Source: Enterobacter cancerogenus (GTDB lineage Bacteria > Pseudomonadota > Gammaproteobacteria > Enterobacterales > Enterobacteriaceae). From it: 53,183 nucleotides of DNA. Below the pieces are notes generated by a model that worked only from the letters and a program-made list of their open reading frames with translations, searched no databases and was not told the DNA's origin. The translations under genes and the position numbers were made by a program. Location of the stretch: positions 1 through 53,183 of the forward strand of contig JRUP01000005.1 in the NCBI GenBank assembly GCA_000773965.1, given 5' to 3'. Below are positions 45,662 through 53,183 of the stretch, piece after piece; position 1 is the stretch's first letter, and every line of letters begins with the position of its first letter.

Positions 45662-46825
45662 TTACAGTCGCGGCTCAACCGGAACCACATTTTCACCCGG
45701 ATAGCAGCCGAGTACTTTCAGAGACAGCGTCAAATCACGCAGCTCTTTCAACGCCAGCTGCATGTTCTCTGATTGCAGATTGCCCTGCACGTCGATGTAA
45801 AACATCTCTTCCCACGGATTACCGTTGATTGGGCGGTTTTCCAGTTTACTCATGATCAGATTGTGATTACGCAGCACCAGCAGAGCCTCAACCAGCGCAC
45901 CGGCTTGCTGACCGGTAGCCATAATCAATGTGGTTTTGGCCGGTACCTGGCCAGAAACTTCAATCGGCTTACGTGCCAGCACAATGAAGCGGGTATGGTT
46001 TTGTTGCTGGTTAGCTAAATTCCGTTCTAACACCTGCAGACCATACAGCTCACCGCCCGCTTCACTGCCCAGAGCCGCCACCTTTGGTGAATTCATTGCC
46101 GCGACCTTTTCCATTGCCGCTGCGGTGCTCTCGGTATATTCGATTTTCCATTGTGGGAAACGATTGATGAACTGGCTGCACTGCTGGAATGGCTGAGGAT
46201 GGCTGTAAACCGTTTCAATTTGCTGTAAGTCGGTACTGCCGTTGACCAGCACACAGTGTTCGATTGGGATGGTCAGCTCGCCAACGATGGAGAGCGTGGT
46301 TTGCTGCAGCAGGTCATAGACGTCGTTAATCGAGCCTGAGCTGGTATTTTCGATTGGCATCACGGCGTAATCGGCCTGGCCACTCTCCACCTGATGAATG
46401 ATGTCATGGAATTTTAGGCAGCCCATCTCAACCATGGAATCAAAATGACGTGTGGCGTATTTACGCGCCGCGAGGTGAGAGTACGAACCTTTAGGACCCA
46501 GAAATGCGATGCGTGGCGCGTGTGCGTGCGGGTGGTTTAAGTTTTTCTGTAGCAGCGCTTGCTGAGTCAGTACCGAATCTTCAATCACCAGTTGGAACAG
46601 ACGAGTAATGTAGTGCGCATCAAGCTGGTGCTTTTTGCCGAGTGAGATCAGGTTTTCCAGCAGTGCGCGTTCACGCTCAACATCGCGAATCGGGCGATGG
46701 GTCGCGAGCTTTGCTTGCGCCACCTCAACCGCCAGCGAACGGCGTTCAGATAACAGCGTTAACAGCTTTTCATCAACGGCGCTGATCTTATCGCGTAATG
46801 CCAGCAGTGGATTTTCGGGATTCAT
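45662..46825 (-). CDS. pheA: Chorismate mutase/prephenate dehydratase
   Basis: A 387-residue fusion like E. coli PheA (386). Chorismate mutase covers about 1-90 ([19 protein letters not shown]), the dehydratase about 105-285 ([31 protein letters not shown]), and a C-terminal ACT domain with GALVEAL and [15 protein letters not shown] binds phenylalanine. The ATG at 46825 follows AGGTGAG. Expression is controlled by the pheL attenuator upstream. Confidence 0.97.
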   Translation of the reverse strand: MNPENPLLALRDKISAVDEKLLTLLSERRSLAVEVAQAKLATHRPIRDVERERALLENLISLGKKHQLDAHYITRLFQLVIEDSVLTQQALLQKNLNHPHAHAPRIAFLGPKGSYSHLAARKYATRHFDSMVEMGCLKFHDIIHQVESGQADYAVMPIENTSSGSINDVYDLLQQTTLSIVGELTIPIEHCVLVNGSTDLQQIETVYSHPQPFQQCSQFINRFPQWKIEYTESTAAAMEKVAAMNSPKVAALGSEAGGELYGLQVLERNLANQQQNHTRFIVLARKPIEVSGQVPAKTTLIMATGQQAGALVEALLVLRNHNLIMSKLENRPINGNPWEEMFYIDVQGNLQSENMQLALKELRDLTLSLKVLGCYPGENVVPVEPRL

Positions 46826-46849
46826 AGGGCTCACCTGTAAAATGTCCAA

Positions 46850-46876
46850 TAAAAAAGCCTCCCGTTTGGGAGGCTT
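46850..46876 (-). terminator. pheA attenuator terminator
   Basis: AAGCCTCCC pairs with GGGAGGCTT and is followed by a T run on the minus strand, between pheL and pheA. The upstream sequence GGGAGGCGATT (around 46910-46920) can form the competing stem. Confidence 0.9.
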
Positions 46877-46923
46877 TGTTGTTCGTCTTCGCATTCATTT
46901 TCACATGACGAATCGCCTCCCAA

Positions 46924-46971
46924 TCAGGGGAAGGTAAAAAAGAATGCGAAGAAGAACGGTAGATGTTTCAT
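46924..46971 (-). CDS. pheL: pheA leader peptide PheL
   Basis: A 15-residue peptide, MKHLPFFFAFFFTFP, with seven phenylalanines. Stalling at these codons when phenylalanine is short prevents the downstream terminator from forming and turns on pheA. It differs from the E. coli leader at one position (Leu for Ile). Confidence 0.96.
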   Translation of the reverse strand: MKHLPFFFAFFFTFP

Positions 46972-46999
46972 GTGTGATTCCAGCAATAAAGTGGATTGA

Positions 47000-47028
47000 G
47001 AGTAACCGCAGTGATTTAAAGCTGTCAA
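47000..47028 (-). promoter_or_regulatory. pheA/pheL promoter
   Basis: On the minus strand TTGACA (47028-47023) is followed after 17 bases by a weak -10 (TTACTC). It lies about 30 bases before pheL. Confidence 0.55.
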
Positions 47029-47053
47029 TAAAAAACGCGCCCGCAGGCGCGTT
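47029..47053 (-). terminator. Terminator after raiA
   Basis: AACGCGCC pairs with GGCGCGTT around CGCA, with a T run on the minus strand just before the pheA promoter. Confidence 0.88.
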
Positions 47054-47069
47054 ACTGGAAAAGGTCTAT

Positions 47070-47396
47070 TTATCCCGCAGGGGTGAAATCTTTCATACTG
47101 CTGGTTGCGCGGCGCGCTTCAGGTTTATGCTGCGCCTTATTCAGTTGTCGCTCCAGCTTGGCAATCAGATCGTTGATAGCCGTATACATATCTTCGTGTT
47201 TCGCGCTGGCGACCAGCGTGCCGTTCGGTGTGTTAATGGTGGCATCAGCCACGAATTCTTTCGGCTCTTTCGATAACACGATGTGCGGATTTATCAGGTG
47301 AGTTTGCCACTTTTCCAGCTTGGCGAGACGGTCTTCGACATGGTTGCGGATGGCCGCAGTGATTTCCATTTGTTTGCTGGTAATGTTCAGAATCAT
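47070..47396 (-). CDS. raiA: RaiA (YfiA), ribosome-associated inhibitor
   Basis: A 108-residue protein of the HPF/YfiA family ([40 protein letters not shown]). It binds the 30S subunit in stationary phase and cold shock and blocks 100S dimer formation. A CRP site upstream suggests activation when sugar is short. Confidence 0.96.
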   Translation of the reverse strand: MILNITSKQMEITAAIRNHVEDRLAKLEKWQTHLINPHIVLSKEPKEFVADATINTPNGTLVASAKHEDMYTAINDLIAKLERQLNKAQHKPEARRATSSMKDFTPAG

Positions 47397-47432
47397 AGTT
47401 AAACCTCTCTGTCATTTCCGTCTGGGTAGGAC

Positions 47433-47479
47433 CAGCATACCGCGTAAATCAGGAAAAAGTGTGATATAGATCACATTGA
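47433..47479 (-). promoter_or_regulatory. raiA promoter with CRP site
   Basis: TGTGATATAGATCACA at 47460-47475 is a perfect CRP core. On the minus strand a -10 (TATGCT, 47438-47433) lies such that the CRP site is centred about 41 bases before the expected start of transcription, the class II activation position. Confidence 0.8.
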
Positions 47480-47619
47480 AATGTCACTTTTTGTCAATGC
47501 CAGTGAATTGTGAGGAAGGCTCATAAAATCGCGGAAAATGCTTGAAGGGCAGGGATGAAAAGAGCAAGATTGATGAGTTAACCGCAGCGGATAATCAGCA
47601 ATCTGGCTGAATTTTCGGC

Positions 47620-47650
47620 AAAAAAAAGCAGCCATCAAGGCTGCTTTTTT
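47620..47650 (-). terminator. Terminator after bamD
   Basis: AAGCAGCC pairs with GGCTGCTT; T and A runs flank it, so it may work on both strands. Confidence 0.9.
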
Positions 47651-47663
47651 ATTGGTAGTAAAA

Positions 47664-48404
47664 TCAGGACTGATTATTTGTCGCGATGATCTTCGCTACC
47701 TTGTCCGCTTCTGCGGTTAACTGCAGCTGGCGGTAGGCATTTTCCATCAGCGGCAGCGCTTTGTGCGTTGCTTCGGTATCCGGGAAATCTTTCATCATCC
47801 CTTCAACACGGTTAACAACGGCGACATAGGCCCCACGCTTGGTATAGAATTGCGCCACCGAGAGTTCATACTTCGCCAGACGCTCTTTCAGGTAGGCTAA
47901 ACGTTTCTGCGCATCCTCAGCATACTGGCTGTTCGGATAGCTGCGCAGCAACTGTGAGAAGTCACGGAAAGCATCACGAGCGTGCGTCGGATCACGATCT
48001 GAACGATCGATACCGAAGAAGCCCTGCAGTGCAGAGTCATCCAACGCCATATCCGTCAGGCCCTTCATATAGATGACGTAATCGATGTTTGGATGAGTCG
48101 GATTCAGGCGCATAAAGCGAGCGATAGCGGCTTGCGCCAGTGGCAGATCGGCATTTTTGTAATACGCGTAGATTAAATCCAGCTGTACTTGCTGCGAATA
48201 AGGGCCAAACGGGTAGCGGTTATCCAGTGCTTCCAGTTGCTTAATCGCCGCTTTAAAGTTACCGTCCTGCAGCTTTTGCTGGGCTGTAGCGTAAATTTCA
48301 GATGGCGGGCTGTCCGGAACGGGATCCGATGAGCCGGAACAACCCACCAGAGCCAGGCTCAGGCTCAATGTGGCAGCAGCCACCAGATGTTTCATACGCG
48401 TCAT
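47664..48404 (-). CDS. bamD: BamD, outer membrane assembly lipoprotein
   Basis: A 246-residue lipoprotein starting [22 protein letters not shown]; the lipidated cysteine is Cys22. Tetratricopeptide-like repeats follow ([39 protein letters not shown]). It is an essential part of the BAM complex. It diverges from rluD. Confidence 0.97.
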   Translation of the reverse strand: MTRMKHLVAAATLSLSLALVGCSGSSDPVPDSPPSEIYATAQQKLQDGNFKAAIKQLEALDNRYPFGPYSQQVQLDLIYAYYKNADLPLAQAAIARFMRLNPTHPNIDYVIYMKGLTDMALDDSALQGFFGIDRSDRDPTHARDAFRDFSQLLRSYPNSQYAEDAQKRLAYLKERLAKYELSVAQFYTKRGAYVAVVNRVEGMMKDFPDTEATHKALPLMENAYRQLQLTAEADKVAKIIATNNQS

Positions 48405-48534
48405 GACGAAATGATTATCCTCAAAGTGTTGTAGCGGAAGCTGTCCGTATAGCTCCCGGTTATGACCTGGTACGATAGCACATTATATTAAACGGCATCG
48501 CCGTGAAAACCCAACGTTAACGAAGAAGCTGTAT

Positions 48535-49515
48535 ATGGCACAACAAGTTCAACTCACCGCAACGGTGTCCGAAGCACAGCTTGGACAACGCTTAGATCAG
48601 ACTTTGGCGGAATTGTTCCCTGATTATTCACGTTCCCGCATAAAAGAATGGATTCTCGAGCGTCGCGTCAGCGTCAACGGCACCATCATCGATAAACCGA
48701 AAGAGAAAGTTTTCGGCGGTGAGCAGGTGTCTATCGATGCTGAAATCGAAGAAGCGCAGCGCTGGGAAGCGCAAAACATTCCCCTGAACATCGTTTATGA
48801 AGACGATGATATTCTGGTCATCAACAAACCGCGTGGCCTGGTGGTGCATCCTGGAGCAGGTAATCCGGATGGTACGGTCCTGAATGCGCTGCTTTATCAT
48901 TACCCACCGATTGCCGACGTCCCGCGTGCCGGGATCGTCCATCGTCTTGATAAAGACACAACCGGTTTGATGGTGGTGGCGAAGACCGTTCCCGCTCAGA
49001 CGCATCTGGTGGAAACGCTGCAGCTGCGCGAGATTACCCGAGAATATGAAGCGGTTGCGATTGGCACCATGACGGCAGGCGGCACGGTTAACGAGCCGAT
49101 GGCGCGCCACTCCACCAAACGCACCCACATGGCGGTACACCCTATGGGTAAACCCGCAACCACGCATTATCGCATCATGGAGCATTTCCGTGCCCACACA
49201 CGTCTGCGTCTGCGTCTGGAAACGGGGCGTACTCACCAGATTCGTGTGCACATGGCGCATATCAACCATCCATTAGTGGGTGATCCGCTGTACGGCGGTC
49301 GTCCGCGTCCGCCTAAAGGTGCATCAGATGCGTTCATCGCCGCGCTGCGCGGTTTTGACCGTCAGGCGCTGCATGCCACCATGCTGCGTCTCTACCATCC
49401 CATCACCGGCATTGAGATGGAATGGCATGCGCCGTTGCCGCAAGACATGGTCGATCTGATTGACGCGCTGAAAGCCGATACCCATGAGTTCCGCGATCAA
49501 ATGGATTGGCTATGA
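48535..49515 (+). CDS. rluD: RluD, 23S rRNA pseudouridine synthase
   Basis: A 326-residue RluA-family enzyme with an N-terminal S4 domain (LGQRLDQTLAELFPDYSRS) and catalytic HRLDKDTTGLMVVAK, whose aspartate is the nucleophile. It makes pseudouridines 1911, 1915 and 1917 of 23S rRNA. Its stop overlaps the pgeF start. Confidence 0.97.
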   Translation: MAQQVQLTATVSEAQLGQRLDQTLAELFPDYSRSRIKEWILERRVSVNGTIIDKPKEKVFGGEQVSIDAEIEEAQRWEAQNIPLNIVYEDDDILVINKPRGLVVHPGAGNPDGTVLNALLYHYPPIADVPRAGIVHRLDKDTTGLMVVAKTVPAQTHLVETLQLREITREYEAVAIGTMTAGGTVNEPMARHSTKRTHMAVHPMGKPATTHYRIMEHFRAHTRLRLRLETGRTHQIRVHMAHINHPLVGDPLYGGRPRPPKGASDAFIAALRGFDRQALHATMLRLYHPITGIEMEWHAPLPQDMVDLIDALKADTHEFRDQMDWL

Positions 49516-50237
49516 GTGAGTGGATCATTCCTGACTGGCCTGCACCGCAGCGCGTTCAGGCATGTTCCACCTTGCGACATGGCGGTGTTAGCACTGCGCC
49601 CTGGGATTCGCTGAATCTTGGGGCGCACGTTGGCGATGCTGAAACGCATGTCTTGCAAAATCGTCAGCATTTGAAAGATAAACTGCTGCCCGCCATGCCG
49701 CAGTGGCTTAATCAGGTGCATGGGCAGGACGTTGTGCGTTTGCCTGCGGACGAGTTATTACCCAATGCAGATGCGGCCATCACCCGCGAATCCGGTGTAG
49801 TTTGCGCCATCATGACGGCGGATTGCTTGCCGGTGTTGTTTTGTAGTGATGATGGCAGTGAAGTGGCCGCTGCTCACGCTGGCTGGCGTGGTCTGTGTAA
49901 CGGCGTGCTGGAACAGACGCTGCAACAGTTTCGCTCCCCAGCCCGTGAGATCCACGCCTGGCTTGGACCCGCTATCGGCCCGCAGGCATTTGAAGTCGGT
50001 GCTGAGGTGCGTGAAGCCTTTTTGGCGCACGATGTACAAGCCGATGCGGCTTTTCGCCCGGTTGGTGACAAATTTTTTGCGAATATCTGGCAGCTAGCGC
50101 GTCAGCGACTTCAGGCCGCTGGAGTGCATTCTATCAGTGGTTCACAGCGTTGCACTTTCACCGAAGCCAATGATTTTTTCTCCTACCGACGAGATGGAAT
50201 CACCGGGCGTATGGCAACTTTGATTTGGCTGAGATAA
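49512..50237 (+). CDS. pgeF: PgeF (YfiH), multicopper-oxidase-like/LACC1 family protein
   Basis: A 241-residue protein with the family metal residues in NQVHGQDVV, TADCLPVLF and AAHAGWRGL, and late GSQRCTFTEANDFFSYRRDG. It has been described as a purine nucleoside phosphorylase and as a peptidoglycan editing factor. The ATG at 49512 overlaps the rluD stop by four bases. Confidence 0.95.
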   Translation: MSEWIIPDWPAPQRVQACSTLRHGGVSTAPWDSLNLGAHVGDAETHVLQNRQHLKDKLLPAMPQWLNQVHGQDVVRLPADELLPNADAAITRESGVVCAIMTADCLPVLFCSDDGSEVAAAHAGWRGLCNGVLEQTLQQFRSPAREIHAWLGPAIGPQAFEVGAEVREAFLAHDVQADAAFRPVGDKFFANIWQLARQRLQAAGVHSISGSQRCTFTEANDFFSYRRDGITGRMATLIWLR

Positions 50238-50295
50238 TCTTACGCCGCAAGACGATCCAGTAGCGTATTTTTTGTTCGCAACACAGGTCATTAAC

Positions 50296-50325
50296 CTTGA
50301 AATATTTGAGGGATGACCTCATTTA
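50296..50325 (+). promoter_or_regulatory. Sigma-32 (heat shock) promoter of clpB
   Basis: CTTGAAA and CCTCATTTA are 14 bases apart, close to the sigma-32 consensus CTTGAAA-N(13-17)-CCCCATnTA, about 37 bases before clpB. Confidence 0.75.
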
Positions 50326-50361
50326 ATCTCCAGTAGCATTTTGACCTGTATTGGAGGAATC

Positions 50362-52935
50362 ATGCGTCTGGATCGTCTTACTAATAAATTCCAGTTGGCC
50401 CTTGCCGATGCTCAGTCCCTTGCTCTGGGACACGACAATCAATTTATCGAACCCCTGCACTTGATGAGCGCTTTGCTCAATCAGGAAGGCGGATCGGTGC
50501 GTCCGTTGCTTAGCGCAGCAGGTGCCGATGTGGCTGGTCTGCGTACCAGCATCGAACAAGCTATCAATCGACTGCCGCAGGTAGAAGGTACGGATGGTGA
50601 TGTACAGCCTTCAGCCGATCTCATTCGGGTCCTGAACCTGTGCGACAAACTCGCGCAAAAGCGCGGCGACAACTTTATATCATCTGAATTATTTGTTCTG
50701 GCGGCCCTCGACTCTCGTGGTTCGCTGGCGGACCTATTGAAGTCCGCTGGTGCAACCACCGAAAAACTCACTAAGGCCATCGAGCAATTGCGGGGAGGAG
50801 AGAACGTGAACGATCAAGGGGCTGAAGATCAGCGCCAGGCTTTAAAAAAATACACCATCGATCTGACCGAGCGCGCCGAGCTTGGCAAGTTAGATCCGGT
50901 GATTGGTCGTGATGAAGAGATTCGTCGTACCATTCAGGTATTGCAGCGCCGTACCAAAAACAACCCGGTATTAATTGGGGAACCCGGCGTAGGTAAAACT
51001 GCGATTGCCGAAGGGTTAGCGCAGCGCATTATCAATGGTGAAGTGCCAGAAGGATTGAAAGGTCGCCGCGTGTTGGCCCTGGACATGGGTTCGCTGGTGG
51101 CGGGTGCTAAATATCGTGGTGAGTTCGAAGAGCGCCTGAAAGGTGTGCTGAGCGATCTGGCAAAACAGGAAGGCAACGTCATTCTGTTTATCGACGAGTT
51201 GCATACCATGGTTGGCGCGGGTAAAGCCGATGGTGCCATGGATGCCGGTAACATGCTGAAACCTGCATTAGCGCGTGGTGAGTTGCACTGCGTGGGTGCT
51301 ACCACGCTGAATGAGTATCGCCAGTTCATTGAGAAAGATGCGGCGCTGGAGCGTCGTTTCCAGAAAGTCTTTGTGGCTGAACCGAGCGTGGAAGACACCA
51401 TTGCTATTCTGCGTGGCCTGAAAGAGCGCTATGAGTTACACCACCATGTGCAGATTACGGATCCGGCGATTGTGGCAGCGGCCACGTTGTCGCACCGCTA
51501 TATCTCCGATCGCCAGCTGCCAGATAAGGCGATTGACTTGATCGACGAGGCTGCATCGAGCATTCGTTTGCAGATGGACTCGAAACCGGAGTCGCTTGAT
51601 CGTCTGGAACGCCGCATTATCCAGTTAAAGCTGGAACAACAGGCACTGAAGAAAGAGTCGGACGATGCCAGCATCAAACGTCTGGAGATGCTGGAAACGG
51701 AACTCGATCAGAAAGAGCGTGAATATGCTGAGCTGGAAGAAGAGTGGAAAGCCGAAAAGGCCTCTTTAACAGGTACGCAGAACATCAAGGCGGAACTGGA
51801 GCAGGCTCGTCTGGCGATGGAGCAGGCGCGACGTGTTGGTGATTTGGGCCAAATGTCCGAACTGCAGTACGGTAAAATTCCGGAGCTGGAAAAACAGCTC
51901 ACTATTGCGACGCAGTCTGAAGGTAAAACCATGAAGCTGTTACGTAACCGCGTAACAGATGTGGAAATTGCTGATGTGCTGGCACGCTGGACCGGCATTC
52001 CAGTGGCACGAATGATGGAAGGTGAGCGCGAGAAACTGTTGCGGATGGAGCAAGAGCTGCATGCGCGCGTGATTGGCCAGAACGAGGCGGTTGATGCGGT
52101 ATCGAATGCGATTCGCCGTAGTCGTGCGGGTCTGTCCGATCCTAATCGTCCAATTGGCTCGTTCCTGTTCCTTGGGCCAACCGGTGTCGGTAAAACCGAG
52201 TTGAGTAAAGCGCTGGCTAACTTCTTGTTCGACAGCGATGACGCCATGGTGCGTATTGATATGTCAGAGTTTATGGAAAAACACTCGGTATCGCGTTTAG
52301 TCGGTGCACCTCCGGGCTACGTGGGTTATGAAGAGGGCGGTTATCTGACAGAAGCAGTACGTCGTCGCCCTTATTCCGTGATTCTGCTGGATGAAGTCGA
52401 GAAGGCTCACCCGGATGTGTTCAACATCTTGTTGCAGGTGCTGGATGATGGGCGTTTAACTGATGGTCAGGGGCGTACGGTCGATTTCCGTAATACTGTG
52501 GTCATTATGACCTCTAACCTTGGCTCGGATCTGATCCAGGAACGTTTCGGTGCGTTGGACTATCCGGAAATGAAAGATATGGTGATGACGGTGGTAGGTT
52601 CGCATTTCCGCCCAGAGTTCATTAACCGTATTGATGAGGTGGTGGTGTTCCATCCGCTTGGCGAGCAGCACATTGCTTCTATCGCGCAGATTCAGCTGCA
52701 GCGGTTGTACAAACGTCTGGATGAACGTGGCTACCAATTGCATATCACGGATGCAGCACTGAAGCTGTTGGGTGAAAATGGATATGATCCGGTATACGGT
52801 GCACGTCCATTGAAACGCGCTATTCAGCAGCAAATTGAAAACCCGTTGGCGCAGAAGATTCTTTCTGGTGCTTTTGTTCCGGGTAAAACCATTGAAATGG
52901 ATGTGAAAGACGATGTCATCGTCGCGCATCAGTAA
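50362..52935 (+). CDS. clpB: ClpB disaggregase chaperone
   Basis: An 857-residue AAA+ protein, the E. coli length. It has an N-terminal Clp domain, a first ATPase site ([18 protein letters not shown]), the coiled-coil middle domain (about 410-520), and a second ATPase site ([19 protein letters not shown]). It dissolves protein aggregates with DnaK. The start at 50362 ([11 protein letters not shown]) has TGGAGGAA upstream; an inner start for the short form may exist near residue 150. Confidence 0.98.
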   Translation: MRLDRLTNKFQLALADAQSLALGHDNQFIEPLHLMSALLNQEGGSVRPLLSAAGADVAGLRTSIEQAINRLPQVEGTDGDVQPSADLIRVLNLCDKLAQKRGDNFISSELFVLAALDSRGSLADLLKSAGATTEKLTKAIEQLRGGENVNDQGAEDQRQALKKYTIDLTERAELGKLDPVIGRDEEIRRTIQVLQRRTKNNPVLIGEPGVGKTAIAEGLAQRIINGEVPEGLKGRRVLALDMGSLVAGAKYRGEFEERLKGVLSDLAKQEGNVILFIDELHTMVGAGKADGAMDAGNMLKPALARGELHCVGATTLNEYRQFIEKDAALERRFQKVFVAEPSVEDTIAILRGLKERYELHHHVQITDPAIVAAATLSHRYISDRQLPDKAIDLIDEAASSIRLQMDSKPESLDRLERRIIQLKLEQQALKKESDDASIKRLEMLETELDQKEREYAELEEEWKAEKASLTGTQNIKAELEQARLAMEQARRVGDLGQMSELQYGKIPELEKQLTIATQSEGKTMKLLRNRVTDVEIADVLARWTGIPVARMMEGEREKLLRMEQELHARVIGQNEAVDAVSNAIRRSRAGLSDPNRPIGSFLFLGPTGVGKTELSKALANFLFDSDDAMVRIDMSEFMEKHSVSRLVGAPPGYVGYEEGGYLTEAVRRRPYSVILLDEVEKAHPDVFNILLQVLDDGRLTDGQGRTVDFRNTVVIMTSNLGSDLIQERFGALDYPEMKDMVMTVVGSHFRPEFINRIDEVVVFHPLGEQHIASIAQIQLQRLYKRLDERGYQLHITDAALKLLGENGYDPVYGARPLKRAIQQQIENPLAQKILSGAFVPGKTIEMDVKDDVIVAHQ

Positions 52936-52948
52936 TTCAAAATGTTGA

Positions 52949-52975
52949 AAACGGGCCTTCGGGCCCGTTTTTTTT
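52949..52975 (+). terminator. Terminator after clpB
   Basis: ACGGGCC pairs with GGCCCGT across TTCG and is followed by a long T run. Confidence 0.95.
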
Positions 52976-53036
52976 GCCTGTGTGATGCCAATTCGTTGCT
53001 AATTTCAGCGCATCGACCGAAAAATGAGCGGTCGTG

Positions 53037-53096
53037 CAAAAACTTCAAATTAACGCTTGTCAGCTCATCAGAAATCCCTATACTGCGCCACCACTG
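53037..53096 (+). promoter_or_regulatory. rrn P1 promoter with UP-like element
   Basis: TTGTCA (53057-53062) and TATACT (53079-53084) are 16 bases apart, followed by the GC-rich discriminator GCGCCACC, as in enterobacterial rrn P1. A/T-rich sequence at 53037-53053 fits an UP element. Confidence 0.9.
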
Positions 53097-53177
53097 AGAC
53101 GGCAAAGCGGCAACGCAGACGACTCAGCAGGGAGTGAAGAAATTCATCCCGCCGGAGAAAAATGCTGAAAAAAGTGT

Positions 53178-53183
53178 TTGACT
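53178..53183 (+). promoter_or_regulatory. -35 box of rrn P2, cut by the window edge
   Basis: TTGACT forms the last six bases of the window, about 95 bases after the P1 -10, the expected place for P2. A ribosomal RNA operon should follow, as after clpB in E. coli. Confidence 0.75.

Overview
The window comes from a plant-associated enterobacterium, most likely Pantoea or a close Erwiniaceae relative. The right-hand 30 kb has the enterobacterial gene order mltB, yjdM, (aldolase), tam, pncC, recA, recX, alaS, csrA, tRNA-Ser, four tRNA-Arg, yqaB, yqaA, gshA, luxS, corB, ypjD, ffh, rpsP-rimM-trmD-rplS, (GNAT), aroF-tyrA, pheA, raiA, bamD, rluD-pgeF, clpB, then an rrn promoter. The left 22.9 kb carries a recognisable pantocin A cluster, a natural product of Pantoea. 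The genus is an inference from synteny and this cluster; no rRNA gene body is in the window.

Positions 1 to about 22,917 are an AT-rich, mosaic genomic island. From left to right it holds: (1) the pantocin A RiPP cluster paaP-paaA-paaB-paaC, whose 30-residue precursor gene is followed by an attenuator-like hairpin; (2) an AAA ATPase plus DUF4435/TOPRIM pair of the PARIS (AriA/AriB) anti-phage type; (3) a membrane protein, a MobA-type relaxase and a MobC-type accessory protein, with a long inverted repeat that may belong to an oriT; (4) two small membrane proteins; (5) a complete His-Xaa-Ser radical SAM maturation system, hxsD-hxsB-hxsC-hxsA, whose functional role remains essentially unknown; (6) a complete qatABCD anti-phage operon; (7) a frameshifted small gene, a GalP-like sugar symporter, a divergent 2H-phosphoesterase/alpha-beta hydrolase pair, and a small acidic protein that looks like a relative of the frameshifted gene.

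The right edge of the island can be placed precisely. On the minus strand at 22,956 a ribosome binding site and start codon open the reading frame MDFTGHTPMMQQY, the conserved start of MutS, and the frame hits a stop directly after. The island therefore interrupts mutS just after its start. The rest of mutS and the left junction are not in the window, and no integrase is visible.

The core part is ordinary but rich in readable control sites: a perfect LexA box in the recA promoter, a class II-type CRP site in front of raiA, a strong TyrR box and a second weaker one ahead of aroF, the pheL leader peptide with attenuator for pheA, a sigma-32-like promoter for clpB, a stringent-type promoter for the serine/arginine tRNA operon, and an rrn P1 promoter with the -35 of P2 at the last bases of the window.
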